Assembly: GCA_963933885.1 (NCBI GenBank)
Contig: CAWVWF010000190.1
Location: 1-6,217, forward strand
Direction of reading: 5' to 3'
Source of the DNA: CAWVWF01 sp963933885
GTDB lineage: Bacteria > Bacteroidota > Bacteroidia > Flavobacteriales_C > GCA-002722245
Length of the DNA stretch: 6,217 nt
Both the position numbers and the translations under genes were made by a program. The notes beneath the pieces were generated by a model. It saw only the letters and a list, made by a program, of their open reading frames with translations, was not told the DNA's origin and made no database searches. Positions 1 to 6,184 of the stretch are shown here, in pieces (the first letter of the stretch is position 1; every line of letters starts with the position of its first letter).

Positions 1-32
1 CCACTCGCATTGAGCATACAATTATTAAAAAC

Positions 33-1835
33 ATGTCAAAAGGACAAGTTACTACTGGAGTTGAAGATTTTGATTGGGCTGGATTAGGAAAGCACGATGA
101 AACTTACACACCAGAACAAAGAGCCGAAATGGAAGCTTCTTATGGAGATTCTGTTAGTTCAATCGCTCAACACGAAGTTATTGAAGGAACTATCGTATTA
201 AAAACAAAAAGAGAATTGGTAATCAACATAGGCTACAAGTCTGAGGGAGTTATTTCAATTTCTGAGTTTAGATACAATCCTGAATTAGCACAAGGAGACA
301 CTATTGAAGTTTACGTTGAAAATCCAGAGGATAGAACGGGGCAATTAGTATTATCTCATCAAAAAGCTCGTGCTTTAACAGCTTGGAATAAAGTTAATGA
401 AGCATTAGAAAACGCTGAAATCATTAAAGGTTTCGTTAAGTGTAGAACTAAAGGAGGTTTAATTGTCGATGTATTCGGAATTGAAGCATTCTTACCAGGT
501 TCTCAGATTGACGTTAAGCCAATTAGAGATTACGATATTTACGTTGGTAAAACAATGGAATTCAAAGTTGTTAAGATCAACCAAGAATTTAAGAATGTTG
601 TTGTTTCTCATAAAGCACTTATTGAAGCAGAACTTGAACTTCAGAAGAAAGAGATTATCTCTAAATTAGAGAAAGGTCAAATCTTAGAAGGTACTGTTAA
701 AAACGTTACTTCTTACGGAGTATTTATTGATTTAGGAGGTGTTGATGGATTAATCCATATCACAGATCTTTCTTGGGGTAGAATTAATCATCCAGAAGAG
801 ATTGTTACTTTAGATCAGAAATTGAACGTTGTAATATTAGACTTCGATGATGACAAGAAGAGAATTGCTCTTGGATTGAAACAATTAGAAGCACACCCAT
901 GGGATTCTTTAGATGAAGGATTAAATGTTGGTGATAAAGTAAAAGGTAAAGTTGTTGTTTTAGCTGATTACGGTGCATTTATCGAAATCGCTCCAGGTGT
1001 TGAAGGTTTAATTCACGTTAGTGAAATGAGCTGGTCTCAACACTTAAGATCTGCTCAAGATTTCCTTTCAGTAGGAGATGAGTTAGAAGCTGAAGTATTA
1101 ACATTAGATAGAGAAGATAGAAAAATGTCTTTAGGAATCAAGCAATTGGTTGAAGATCCTTGGGCAAAAGTTGTAGCGAAGTACTCTGTAGAGAGTAAGC
1201 ACAAAGCAACTGTAAGAAACTTCACTAACTTCGGAATATTCGTAGAATTAGAAGAAGGTATCGACGGTTTAATTCATATTTCTGATCTTTCTTGGAACAA
1301 GAAAATCAAACATCCATCTGAGTTTGCAACATTAGGTCAGGAAATGGAAGTTGTAGTATTAGAAATTGATGCTGACAATAGAAAATTAAGTTTAGGTCAT
1401 AAGCAATTAGAAGAAAACCCTTGGGATGTATTCGAAACTGTATTTACAGAAGGATCTAAGCATGAAGCAACTGTTGTTTCTAAGCAAGATAAAGGATTCA
1501 TTATTAATACTAATGAGTACGGAGTTGAAGCTTTCATTCCTAAAAATCACTCATTAAAAGAAGATGGTTCAGTTATCGCAATTGACGATAAACTACCATT
1601 CATGATTATTGAGTTTAATAAGGATGCTAAGAAGATTATTGCTTCTCATACTAAAACTTTCAAAGACGAAGTAGAAGGAGAGAAAAAATCATCATCTTCA
1701 GCTTCAAAAGGAAAAGCTAAGAGTAGTGGAAATAGTGCAGTTAAAAACTTAAATTCTTCTCAAGAGAAGTCTACTTTAGGTGATTTAGATGCATTAGCTA
1801 AGTTGAAACAAGATATGGAAAAAGCAGGGAAGTAA
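33..1835 (+). CDS. rpsA: 30S ribosomal protein S1
   Basis: Ribosomal protein S1 binds mRNA on the 30S subunit and helps start translation; in Bacteroidota, which mostly lack Shine-Dalgarno pairing, it is expected to matter for mRNA recruitment (family knowledge). The 600-residue product has six S1/OB-fold repeats at about residues 48-113, 130-195, 216-285, 301-371, 388-457 and 474-541. Repeats 3-5 carry the canonical pattern YGVFIDLGGVDGLIHITDLSW or close variants. The N-terminal 47 residues are acidic, and residues 545-600 form a Ser/Lys-rich, low-complexity tail. The sixth repeat is the most divergent. The ATG at 33 follows an A/T-rich leader (attattaaaaac) with no Shine-Dalgarno. The reading frame is, however, open upstream to the window edge, so a start further upstream cannot be excluded; the ten extra residues do not look like S1. 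It is monocistronic at its 3' end, closed by the terminator at 1861. The identification is certain; only the start is open. Confidence 0.97.
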   Translation: MSKGQVTTGVEDFDWAGLGKHDETYTPEQRAEMEASYGDSVSSIAQHEVIEGTIVLKTKRELVINIGYKSEGVISISEFRYNPELAQGDTIEVYVENPEDRTGQLVLSHQKARALTAWNKVNEALENAEIIKGFVKCRTKGGLIVDVFGIEAFLPGSQIDVKPIRDYDIYVGKTMEFKVVKINQEFKNVVVSHKALIEAELELQKKEIISKLEKGQILEGTVKNVTSYGVFIDLGGVDGLIHITDLSWGRINHPEEIVTLDQKLNVVILDFDDDKKRIALGLKQLEAHPWDSLDEGLNVGDKVKGKVVVLADYGAFIEIAPGVEGLIHVSEMSWSQHLRSAQDFLSVGDELEAEVLTLDREDRKMSLGIKQLVEDPWAKVVAKYSVESKHKATVRNFTNFGIFVELEEGIDGLIHISDLSWNKKIKHPSEFATLGQEMEVVVLEIDADNRKLSLGHKQLEENPWDVFETVFTEGSKHEATVVSKQDKGFIINTNEYGVEAFIPKNHSLKEDGSVIAIDDKLPFMIIEFNKDAKKIIASHTKTFKDEVEGEKKSSSSASKGKAKSSGNSAVKNLNSSQEKSTLGDLDALAKLKQDMEKAGK

Positions 1836-1860
1836 TTCCTCTTTAACATAAATGAATTAG

Positions 1861-1893
1861 AAGCCTCAATCATTTGATTGGGGCTTTTTTTTT
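1861..1893 (+). terminator. Intrinsic terminator of rpsA
   Basis: An 11-bp stem, AAGCCTCAATC (1861-1871) with GATTGGGGCTT (1876-1886), contains one U-G wobble and closes a 4-nt loop (ATTT). The run of nine T at 1885-1893 completes a classic Rho-independent terminator 25 bp after the rpsA stop. On the opposite strand the hairpin is not followed by a comparable T run, so it should act only on rpsA transcripts. Confidence 0.92.
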
Positions 1894-1936
1894 GCTTGAT
1901 ATTTAAATGGGTAATCGTGAAATATTTAATAAAAAT

Positions 1937-2073
1937 CGTACTCTCAGATTTATAATCTGAAATGTAAACTGTCCGATTTGTAATCGGAGTTTGTAGTGTA
2001 TATGTGTGAATACCGATTATAAATCGGATAGTTTATCTTCTAGATTACCGTTTCACTCAAATCAAGAAGTACG
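1937..2073 (-). repeat. REP/BIME-like palindromic intergenic repeat, copy 1 (most complete)
   Basis: Read on the - strand, this starts with the shared head CGTACTTCTTGATTTG at 2073 and matches copy 3 at 60 of 61 positions down to 2013. It contains three short palindromes with 3-nt spacers: CCGATT/AATCGG at 2013-2027, TCCGATT/AATCGGA at 1972-1988 and TCAGATT/AATCTGA at 1944-1960. The first two are each preceded by TAAACTRTCCG in opposite orientations (1966-1987 on + and 2035-2013 on -), so they form an inverted pair around about 25 bp. The outer ends are CGTACT (1937-1942) and AGTACG (2068-2073), a 6-bp inverted repeat. It lies between the convergent 3' ends of rpsA and the gene at 2094, a usual place for REP-type elements. 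The REP/BIME assignment is an inference from structure. Confidence 0.8.
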
Positions 2074-2093
2074 CTATGGCAAGGATTCGAAAA

Positions 2094-2765
2094 TCAATAA
2101 TCCGCTTCATACCCATGTCCGTTCTTACCATAGAAAACTAACCATTTTGCTAATGAATAAGCAATATGAACTTTACTTTCCATAGTCCCTTCTTCTGCCT
2201 CTGGTACTTCCCTTTGAGTTTTTAAATACTCAAGGCTATGTTCCTTGGCAACATTATCGGTAGCCAGCATTAATCTCTTACCATAATCAAGTGTATCCTC
2301 GGCTAGTTTTGTACCCCAAGCTTCATTTACTAAATCTTCACCAATAATGTCAGTACAGTCCGTTAAAAACTGCCCTCTGAAAACATTCTCATCTTGTTCC
2401 AAAGAAATATAAACTGGAATGCCATCTAGTTCTTTAGCCAATTCAATAACATAAAAGTCCTGGTACTCTTCAAGGAATTCCTCATAAGCTGGTTTCTCTT
2501 CTAGCTCATTATATTTTTCCTTTATCCAAGCGTTTGCTTCGGCATCTCTACCAACTCTTGGGGCTTTTATCGTTTCGTAAGATTCAATTTGAATTGAAAA
2601 CCATTCCCCAACTATCTCATCTTTTGTAGGATATTTCGTCCCTTTAAGACGTTCCAAAAATGATGGTTTGGGGAAGGAGTTACTTTCTATGATTTCGTAT
2701 AATTCTATATATCTTTTTTCAAAGCCTTGTTGAGGCTTTCCTAAAGGTCTCATGTCCAATCCCAT
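2094..2765 (-). CDS. Uncharacterised acidic cytoplasmic protein
   Basis: I do not recognise this 223-residue protein. It has no signal peptide, no membrane segment and one cysteine (137), and it is rich in Glu, Asp and Lys, so it should be soluble and cytoplasmic. The N-terminus MGLDMRPLGKP is Gly/Pro-rich; the central part (about 70-115) is highly charged and probably helical; the C-terminus is aromatic (KWLVFYGKNGHGYEADY, 207-223). The start chosen is the first ATG, 6 bp after the stop of the DUF2071 gene; a second ATG at residue 5 is possible. The tight spacing makes it the last gene of a likely operon with the genes at 2772 and 3507. Its stop lies only 20 bp from palindromic repeat copy 1, and no U-tract terminator follows it before that repeat. 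The ORF is convincing; the function is unknown. Confidence 0.8.
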   Translation of the reverse strand: MGLDMRPLGKPQQGFEKRYIELYEIIESNSFPKPSFLERLKGTKYPTKDEIVGEWFSIQIESYETIKAPRVGRDAEANAWIKEKYNELEEKPAYEEFLEEYQDFYVIELAKELDGIPVYISLEQDENVFRGQFLTDCTDIIGEDLVNEAWGTKLAEDTLDYGKRLMLATDNVAKEHSLEYLKTQREVPEAEEGTMESKVHIAYSLAKWLVFYGKNGHGYEADY

Positions 2766-2771
2766 ATTCTA

Positions 2772-3482
2772 TTATTTAATTGTACGCTTACTTTCAACTG
2801 TAATTTCGGAACCTTCTGCTAACATAACAGAAGTTGGTTCTTCTTTATTTAAAAAGTCAAATTCATTTCCGTAAACCAATCCGAAATCAATTTTCAATTC
2901 AGATTCAATCACTTTATATTGTCGCCATTTCGGATGGGTAACTTCATACTCATTTGTTACCTTATCACTCACTTGAGCATATCCCCAATAATGTTCTGTG
3001 ATGAATTCAGTTTCGCTATTTTCAATAATTTCCGATGATTCTAACTCAGCTGTTATTTTGATAGACTGCCATTCCTTTTTTGATTTCCAATGATAAGCTA
3101 CAGTTCTATTTCCTTCGTTCTCCTCCCATTCATGGCGCATAGGAAGTGTTTCATAATGTTCCTTATAAACTGTATTTGCCACAAAGGTTAAAGCTGCTTT
3201 TGGAACAATTTCTTTAATAAAAACCACTCCTCTTTTCCATTCACCTTTTTCCAATCGTTTTACGTAAAATCGTAAATTCACTTCTTCGAAATTGATGTGG
3301 AATGGGATTTTTATTCCTAGTATTTTGGTGTCTAAAAACATGAATCCAACAACACTAATAAAACATTTACCTTCCCATAAATCTAACTCAGTTCCAAATG
3401 GGATATGTTTAGAAAGCACATTAGGATCAATCACATAATTAGCAATTGCTAGCTTTCTCCATTGTGCGTTTAAAAAACTCAT
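2772..3482 (-). CDS. DUF2071 (YqjF-like) family protein
   Basis: The 236-residue product matches my knowledge of the DUF2071/COG3361 family (B. subtilis YqjF), whose members adopt a fold related to acetoacetate decarboxylase; the substrate and reaction are not established. Features that support this are the N-terminal WRKLAIANYVIDP (8-20), GKCFISVVGFMFLDT (38-52), FHINFEEVNLRFYV (61-74), RGVVFIKEIVPK (84-95), the later EHYWGYA (163-169), HPKW (183-186) and PTSVMLAEGS (216-225). The length is close to the usual family size and both ends look complete. No signal peptide or membrane helix is present, so it is probably cytoplasmic. It follows the gene at 3507 by 24 bp and precedes the gene at 2094 by 6 bp, which suggests co-transcription. 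The family call is firm, the biochemical role is open. Confidence 0.9.
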   Translation of the reverse strand: MSFLNAQWRKLAIANYVIDPNVLSKHIPFGTELDLWEGKCFISVVGFMFLDTKILGIKIPFHINFEEVNLRFYVKRLEKGEWKRGVVFIKEIVPKAALTFVANTVYKEHYETLPMRHEWEENEGNRTVAYHWKSKKEWQSIKITAELESSEIIENSETEFITEHYWGYAQVSDKVTNEYEVTHPKWRQYKVIESELKIDFGLVYGNEFDFLNKEEPTSVMLAEGSEITVESKRTIK

Positions 3483-3506
3483 TTTTTATTTTGTTAATCC
3501 TGATTA

Positions 3507-4166
3507 TTATTTATCCTTTGTTATTTTTCTAAAATAAAAAGCTCCAGCTGTAAATAATGCCCAGAAAATCATTTTCAGTATCTTGTTATCGAATAAACTA
3601 GATTCCTTTATTTGTATTTGATCTTCAGGATTTTTAATGACGATAGAATTGAAAAATCCTTCTTTACTTCCTTCATCTAATGAATCGATTTGATAATATG
3701 TAAAGAAGTATTGCTTTGCATTTAGATCAAGAACAACAACTTCTGTACTTCTTGAAGAAGTTAGTGAATCTCTAAAAATAAGATGGTAACCAAGGAAACC
3801 ATCTATATCAATTTGAAGACGCTCAGATAACCCGAAGCTCTTCTTATTCATCGAACTCTCAAAAGATTTAATATACTTTTTGTATCTAGATTCTAAATCT
3901 TCGCTACTTGTCGGAAACCAATTTAACCCCTGTTTTTGCTTGTCTACAACCACATTTGTGGAGACATTGAAAATACCAGATTTAGTATTTAGTGAATAAT
4001 TTGTTAAATCTCCTTTATAAGTAATCCCATCTAATTCTGAAAATACTGAGTCTTTACTAATCTTTATTTTTTCATATGGAAACTCCACAGAGAGTACCTC
4101 ATCAATTTCTATTCGCCCTAATAATGGCAGTGAAATTATTGAAAGCAAAAATATTATTTTTCTCAT
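3507..4166 (-). CDS. Exported protein with C-terminal membrane anchor
   Basis: This 219-residue protein has an N-terminal signal sequence (MRK, then hydrophobic residues 4-16), a polar domain of about 170 residues, and a single C-terminal transmembrane helix (about 196-212) followed by a basic tail (RKITKDK). The expected topology is a periplasmic domain anchored in the inner membrane by its C-terminus. The polar part is predicted to be mainly beta strands and ends with YFFTYYQIDSLDEGSKEGFFNSIVI (split: YFFTYYQ at 153-159, GFFNSIVI at 170-177). A strand, then an acidic segment, then FFxS followed by hydrophobic residues recalls the Mog1p/PsbP-like fold, but this is a weak inference from pattern. 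There are no cysteines and no catalytic motif that I can see. It is the first gene of the probable operon 3507-2772-2094; the 130 bp upstream should hold the promoter, though I found no good -33/-7 pair there. Confidence 0.78.
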   Translation of the reverse strand: MRKIIFLLSIISLPLLGRIEIDEVLSVEFPYEKIKISKDSVFSELDGITYKGDLTNYSLNTKSGIFNVSTNVVVDKQKQGLNWFPTSSEDLESRYKKYIKSFESSMNKKSFGLSERLQIDIDGFLGYHLIFRDSLTSSRSTEVVVLDLNAKQYFFTYYQIDSLDEGSKEGFFNSIVIKNPEDQIQIKESSLFDNKILKMIFWALFTAGAFYFRKITKDK

Positions 4167-4296
4167 ATTATGATATTCCCAATAAAAAAGCTTGGATTTC
4201 GATTAATAAAAGGGAAAGTTAATATGAAGTTTTGATTCAGCAAAAAAACATATCAAATGCTTTGTGATTATTTGCTACAAAAGCTGTTTTAGATAA

Positions 4297-5004
4297 TTAG
4301 AAACCGGTAAAGGTCCTACCAAAACAACCATATGTTGAGAGGTAATAATAATCTAACATATATTTTTTCACAAAGCCATCCTTGTTGAAAATCAATTTAG
4401 AAAAGTAAGTTCCAGATGCACATCCTCCTTCGAGGTATAAATGTAAGAGCTCAGTCTGATTATCGTAATAAAAATTAACTCCAAAATCCCAATTAGATGT
4501 AGCGTTTAAGATATGAGCGTCGAATAAATTAGCATAAGCATCACGTGGAATCAATAATTCTTTTCCATTAATCTTAATTACAAATTCCTTAAATTCATGA
4601 AAAGGGTAAATAGGAATACTATCTCCGAAATAAGCCTCTTGCCCATCAACAGAATCTACAGGCCCATAGCTCAGGTAAGTAATCTCATGATCATCTGGAA
4701 TAAAAACACTTGTTTTAATCTTAACTTCTACCGTTTCAGAAGTGTTTAAGGTATCGTTAATAATTAATTCACTCCTACTCCTTTTTATAACTTTAAGCTT
4801 CTGTAATAATGAATAGTCTGTAATATGATGAAGATCCGATTTATCAACGAATTTCTCACAAACCAAATCAATAATATTAAATTGATAATTAGAGTTCCCA
4901 TCTCTAAAACAACGACTGCGTTTATGTAGTGAATCTAAATGATTCAAATTTTGTCCAATTAATGAACAGCTAATAAAAAGAAGACAAACGAGTAATCTGT
5001 ACAT
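4297..5004 (-). CDS. Secreted protein with four cysteines, function unknown
   Basis: The 235-residue product starts with a signal peptide (MYRLLVCLLFISCSLIGQN). Cleavage after Gly17, leaving Gln as the first residue, is common for Bacteroidota type I signal peptides. Cys13 within FISC could instead be a degenerate lipobox, which would make it a lipoprotein. The mature part has four cysteines (32, 49, 195, 227), enough for two disulfides, and is rich in Tyr, Asp and beta-forming residues. The C-terminal block LYLEGGCASGTYFSKLIFNKDGF (split: LYLEGGCASG at 189-198, TYFSKLIFNKDG at 199-210) followed by YGCFGRTFTGF (225-235) has the look of a conserved module, but I cannot name a family. It starts 8 bp after the stop of the DUF3144 gene and is probably co-transcribed with it. 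The ORF is complete and convincing; the role is unknown. Confidence 0.8.
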   Translation of the reverse strand: MYRLLVCLLFISCSLIGQNLNHLDSLHKRSRCFRDGNSNYQFNIIDLVCEKFVDKSDLHHITDYSLLQKLKVIKRSRSELIINDTLNTSETVEVKIKTSVFIPDDHEITYLSYGPVDSVDGQEAYFGDSIPIYPFHEFKEFVIKINGKELLIPRDAYANLFDAHILNATSNWDFGVNFYYDNQTELLHLYLEGGCASGTYFSKLIFNKDGFVKKYMLDYYYLSTYGCFGRTFTGF

Positions 5005-5012
5005 TTTGAATA

Positions 5013-5297
5013 TTACTTTTTACCCATGTACTTATCAAAATTCTCAATATAATCATCCAAGTTATTCTCTAACATGTCCTTATATTCCTTTACCAAATGG
5101 TTTAAAGTTTCTTCTTTCGATTTTTTAAATTCTTCTTTAGAAGTATGTCCATAAGCACTAATCCAAGAACTAAATCTAGTAACGCTAAACATCATTGAAG
5201 CATTTACATGCTCCATACTAGCTTCACTTAACTGATCATTAGATAGGTTAATGTGCTCATCTGCTCTGTTGTAAAAATCTTGATCTAATTTCTTCAT
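5013..5297 (-). CDS. DUF3144 family protein
   Basis: This 94-residue protein fits DUF3144, a small family of unknown function. The family hallmarks I recognise are FYNRADEHINLSNDQ (8-22), the central VNASMMFSVTRFSSW (31-45), equivalent to VSASLMYAAARFNAW in other members, and the end KEYKDMLENNLDDYIENFD (70-88). The residues between (53-70) are Lys/Glu-rich and helical. It is probably an all-helical cytoplasmic protein; there is no signal peptide or membrane helix. The length is normal for the family. The ATG is preceded by an A/T-rich leader (tttaaaaaataaataacc) and no Shine-Dalgarno. Repeat copy 2 begins 19 bp upstream of the start codon, so a transcript from the -7-like box at 5392-5399 would carry the repeat in its 5' leader. 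It is the first gene of a probable two-gene unit with 4297-5004. Confidence 0.88.
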   Translation of the reverse strand: MKKLDQDFYNRADEHINLSNDQLSEASMEHVNASMMFSVTRFSSWISAYGHTSKEEFKKSKEETLNHLVKEYKDMLENNLDDYIENFDKYMGKK

Positions 5298-5315
5298 GGT
5301 TATTTATTTTTTAAA

Positions 5316-5427
5316 TGTACTTCTTGATTTGAGTGAAGTGGTACTCTAAAGGGTAAAAGATCCGATTTGCAATCGATTTTCAGCCGTCTTACAAAATTAC
5401 ATTTTAATAATGATTACTTGGAGTGAA
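5316..5427 (+). repeat. REP/BIME-like palindromic intergenic repeat, copy 2 (degenerate)
   Basis: This copy begins with the head GTACTTCTTGATTTG, identical with copies 1 and 3 over 21 nt (5317-5337), then diverges (GTGGTACTCTAAAGGGTAAAAG) and reaches a weakened palindrome, CGATT/AATCG with a TGC spacer (5363-5375). Its far end, AATAATGATTACTTGGAGTGAA (5406-5427, broken here as AATAATGATTAC + TTGGAGTGAA), aligns with the end of copy 3 (6159-6181), so both copies have nearly the same length (112 and 111 bp to this point). It lies in the 199-bp gap between the genes at 5497 and 5013, directly upstream of the DUF3144 start. Confidence 0.7.
5392..5399 (-). promoter_or_regulatory. Possible Bacteroidota -7 box for the DUF3144 gene
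   Basis: On the - strand, TAATTTTG fits the Bacteroidota -7 consensus TAnnTTTG exactly, 94 bp upstream of the ATG at 5297. I see no TTTG-like -33 element at the usual distance of about 19-21 bp, so this rests on one box in AT-rich DNA. It lies inside repeat copy 2, so the leader would include the palindrome at 5363-5375. Confidence 0.25.
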
Positions 5428-5453
5428 TGCTGATTGAAAATTGGTGTGTTTCC

Positions 5454-5494
5454 CCTTTAGATTAACATCTAAAAGTTCGGTTTTCTAAACTTTT
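5454..5494 (-). other. Two overlapping hairpins after the gene at 5497
   Basis: Directly after the stop codon, the - strand contains AAAAGTT/AACTTTT (5494-5488 with 5477-5471, 10-nt loop). Overlapping it is a 9-bp stem with one wobble, CTTTTAGAT/ATCTAAAGG (5475-5467 with 5462-5454, 4-nt loop). They share positions 5471-5475 and so exclude each other. Neither is followed by a proper T run, so a terminator role is only possible. Confidence 0.3.
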
Positions 5495-5496
5495 AT

Positions 5497-6048
5497 TTAC
5501 TTTCCAAATTGCACCCTTAATTTCACCTTCTTTAAATCTAAATCATTGTTTGTTTCTATAAGCTCTAGAAGATTTACAATACCAACTAAAAACTGACTGC
5601 ATCCGACTTTTCTCCCGTCTTTAGTTTTGAAAACAACTTCATTTGTAATGCTATTATGTTTTACAATGGCAATGTCTTTTATTTGAATTGATTTTCGCTT
5701 TTTAAACAACGTTTGAACTTCTATAGAATCTTGATTGAATTGCAGAAAATGGTTTTGAAATAAAAACCAAAGCAAGAAAAAGATAAAAATAAATACAAGG
5801 CCGAATAATGGAAGGCCAAACTGAAGCTTTTCATGGGCTGGAAAGGCAGGGATTACAGGACCAATAATCAAAAAAACTCCAATCACTAAACAAGCAATTG
5901 AGAATGATTTAAAAAATTTATGAATCCTTAATTTTGTATATCCTTCAGCGTCTATATCTAAAGTTTTAGATTTCGCTGTTTTCCCTAAGTAAAAGAAGCT
6001 TAGTCCTATCAATAGGCAGATTATAGTATTTATAATTATGTTATTCAT
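5497..6048 (-). CDS. Membrane protein with three helices and a PH-like C-terminal domain
   Basis: The 183-residue product has three hydrophobic helices at about residues 4-21, 49-68 and 77-97. The first is separated from the second by a charged loop with a basic stretch (KLRIHKFFK, 39-47). Residues 102-166 then form a soluble part with FNQDSIEVQTLFKKRKSIQIKDI (split: FNQDSIEVQ at 104-112, KKRKSIQIKDI at 116-126) and VVFKTKDGRKVG (138-149). Alternating strands, with a strand-turn 'KTKDGRKV' and a C-terminal helix (152-166), are typical of bacterial PH-like (bPH) membrane proteins, but this is a fold-level guess without a named family. The function is unknown. The start at 6048 is the ATG that gives an uninterrupted first helix. 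Another ATG lies 7 nt upstream out of frame (6055-6053) and opens a four-codon mini-ORF that overlaps the start. It lies 199 bp from the next gene, so it is probably its own transcription unit. Confidence 0.78.
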   Translation of the reverse strand: MNNIIINTIICLLIGLSFFYLGKTAKSKTLDIDAEGYTKLRIHKFFKSFSIACLVIGVFLIIGPVIPAFPAHEKLQFGLPLFGLVFIFIFFLLWFLFQNHFLQFNQDSIEVQTLFKKRKSIQIKDIAIVKHNSITNEVVFKTKDGRKVGCSQFLVGIVNLLELIETNNDLDLKKVKLRVQFGK

Positions 6049-6070
6049 TGTTCATTTTAGTATGTACTTA

Positions 6071-6184
6071 CGTACTTCTTGATTTGAGTGAAACGGTAAT
6101 CTAGAAGGTAAACTATCCGATTTATAATCGGTTTTAAACTATTGAACATTTACAATTGAATACCGATTACTCCCGAGTGAAACG
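6071..6184 (+). repeat. REP/BIME-like palindromic intergenic repeat, copy 3
   Basis: The first 61 bp (6071-6131) equal copy 1 read on the - strand at all but one position (G at 6108 against A). They include the 21-nt head and the palindrome CCGATT/AATCGG with a TAT spacer (6117-6131). The second half contains TGAATACCGATTA (6157-6169), which is also in copy 1 at 2007-2019 on the + strand. Here it lacks its palindromic partner and runs into CTCCCGAGTGAAACG (6170-6184). GAGTGAAACG occurs twice within this copy (6085-6094 and 6175-6184). It lies 22 bp upstream of the start codon of the gene at 5497-6048. Confidence 0.78.

Noticed and set aside
463..669. Open frame of 68 codons on + inside rpsA
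   Set aside because: It lies in another frame fully within the second S1 repeat of rpsA, and its product is Leu/Lys-rich without any family features; a shadow of the real gene.
1861..1893. Bidirectional terminator for rpsA and the convergent operon
   Set aside because: On the - strand the stem is followed by CTAATTCATTT, not a T run, so only rpsA is served.
1937..2073. Insertion sequence or MITE with terminal inverted repeats
   Set aside because: The 6-bp CGTACT/AGTACG ends are found only in copy 1, copies 2 and 3 lack the matching far end, and no target-site duplication is visible.
2076..2141. Small ORF on + starting ATGGCAAGG, 21 residues
   Set aside because: It overlaps the 3' end of the gene at 2094 on the other strand, has no leader or promoter signal, and its composition is that of antisense DNA.
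4167..4296. Terminator or promoter in the gap between the genes at 4297 and 3507
   Set aside because: On the - strand a stem CAAAT/ATTTG with an 11-nt loop is followed after 5 nt by seven T, and TATGTTTT resembles a -7 box, but the stem is only 5 bp of mostly A-T and no -33 element is spaced correctly. In such AT-rich DNA this is expected by chance.
1937..6184. CRISPR array
   Set aside because: The repeats are far apart, in both orientations and in separate intergenic gaps, with no regular spacers and no cas genes.
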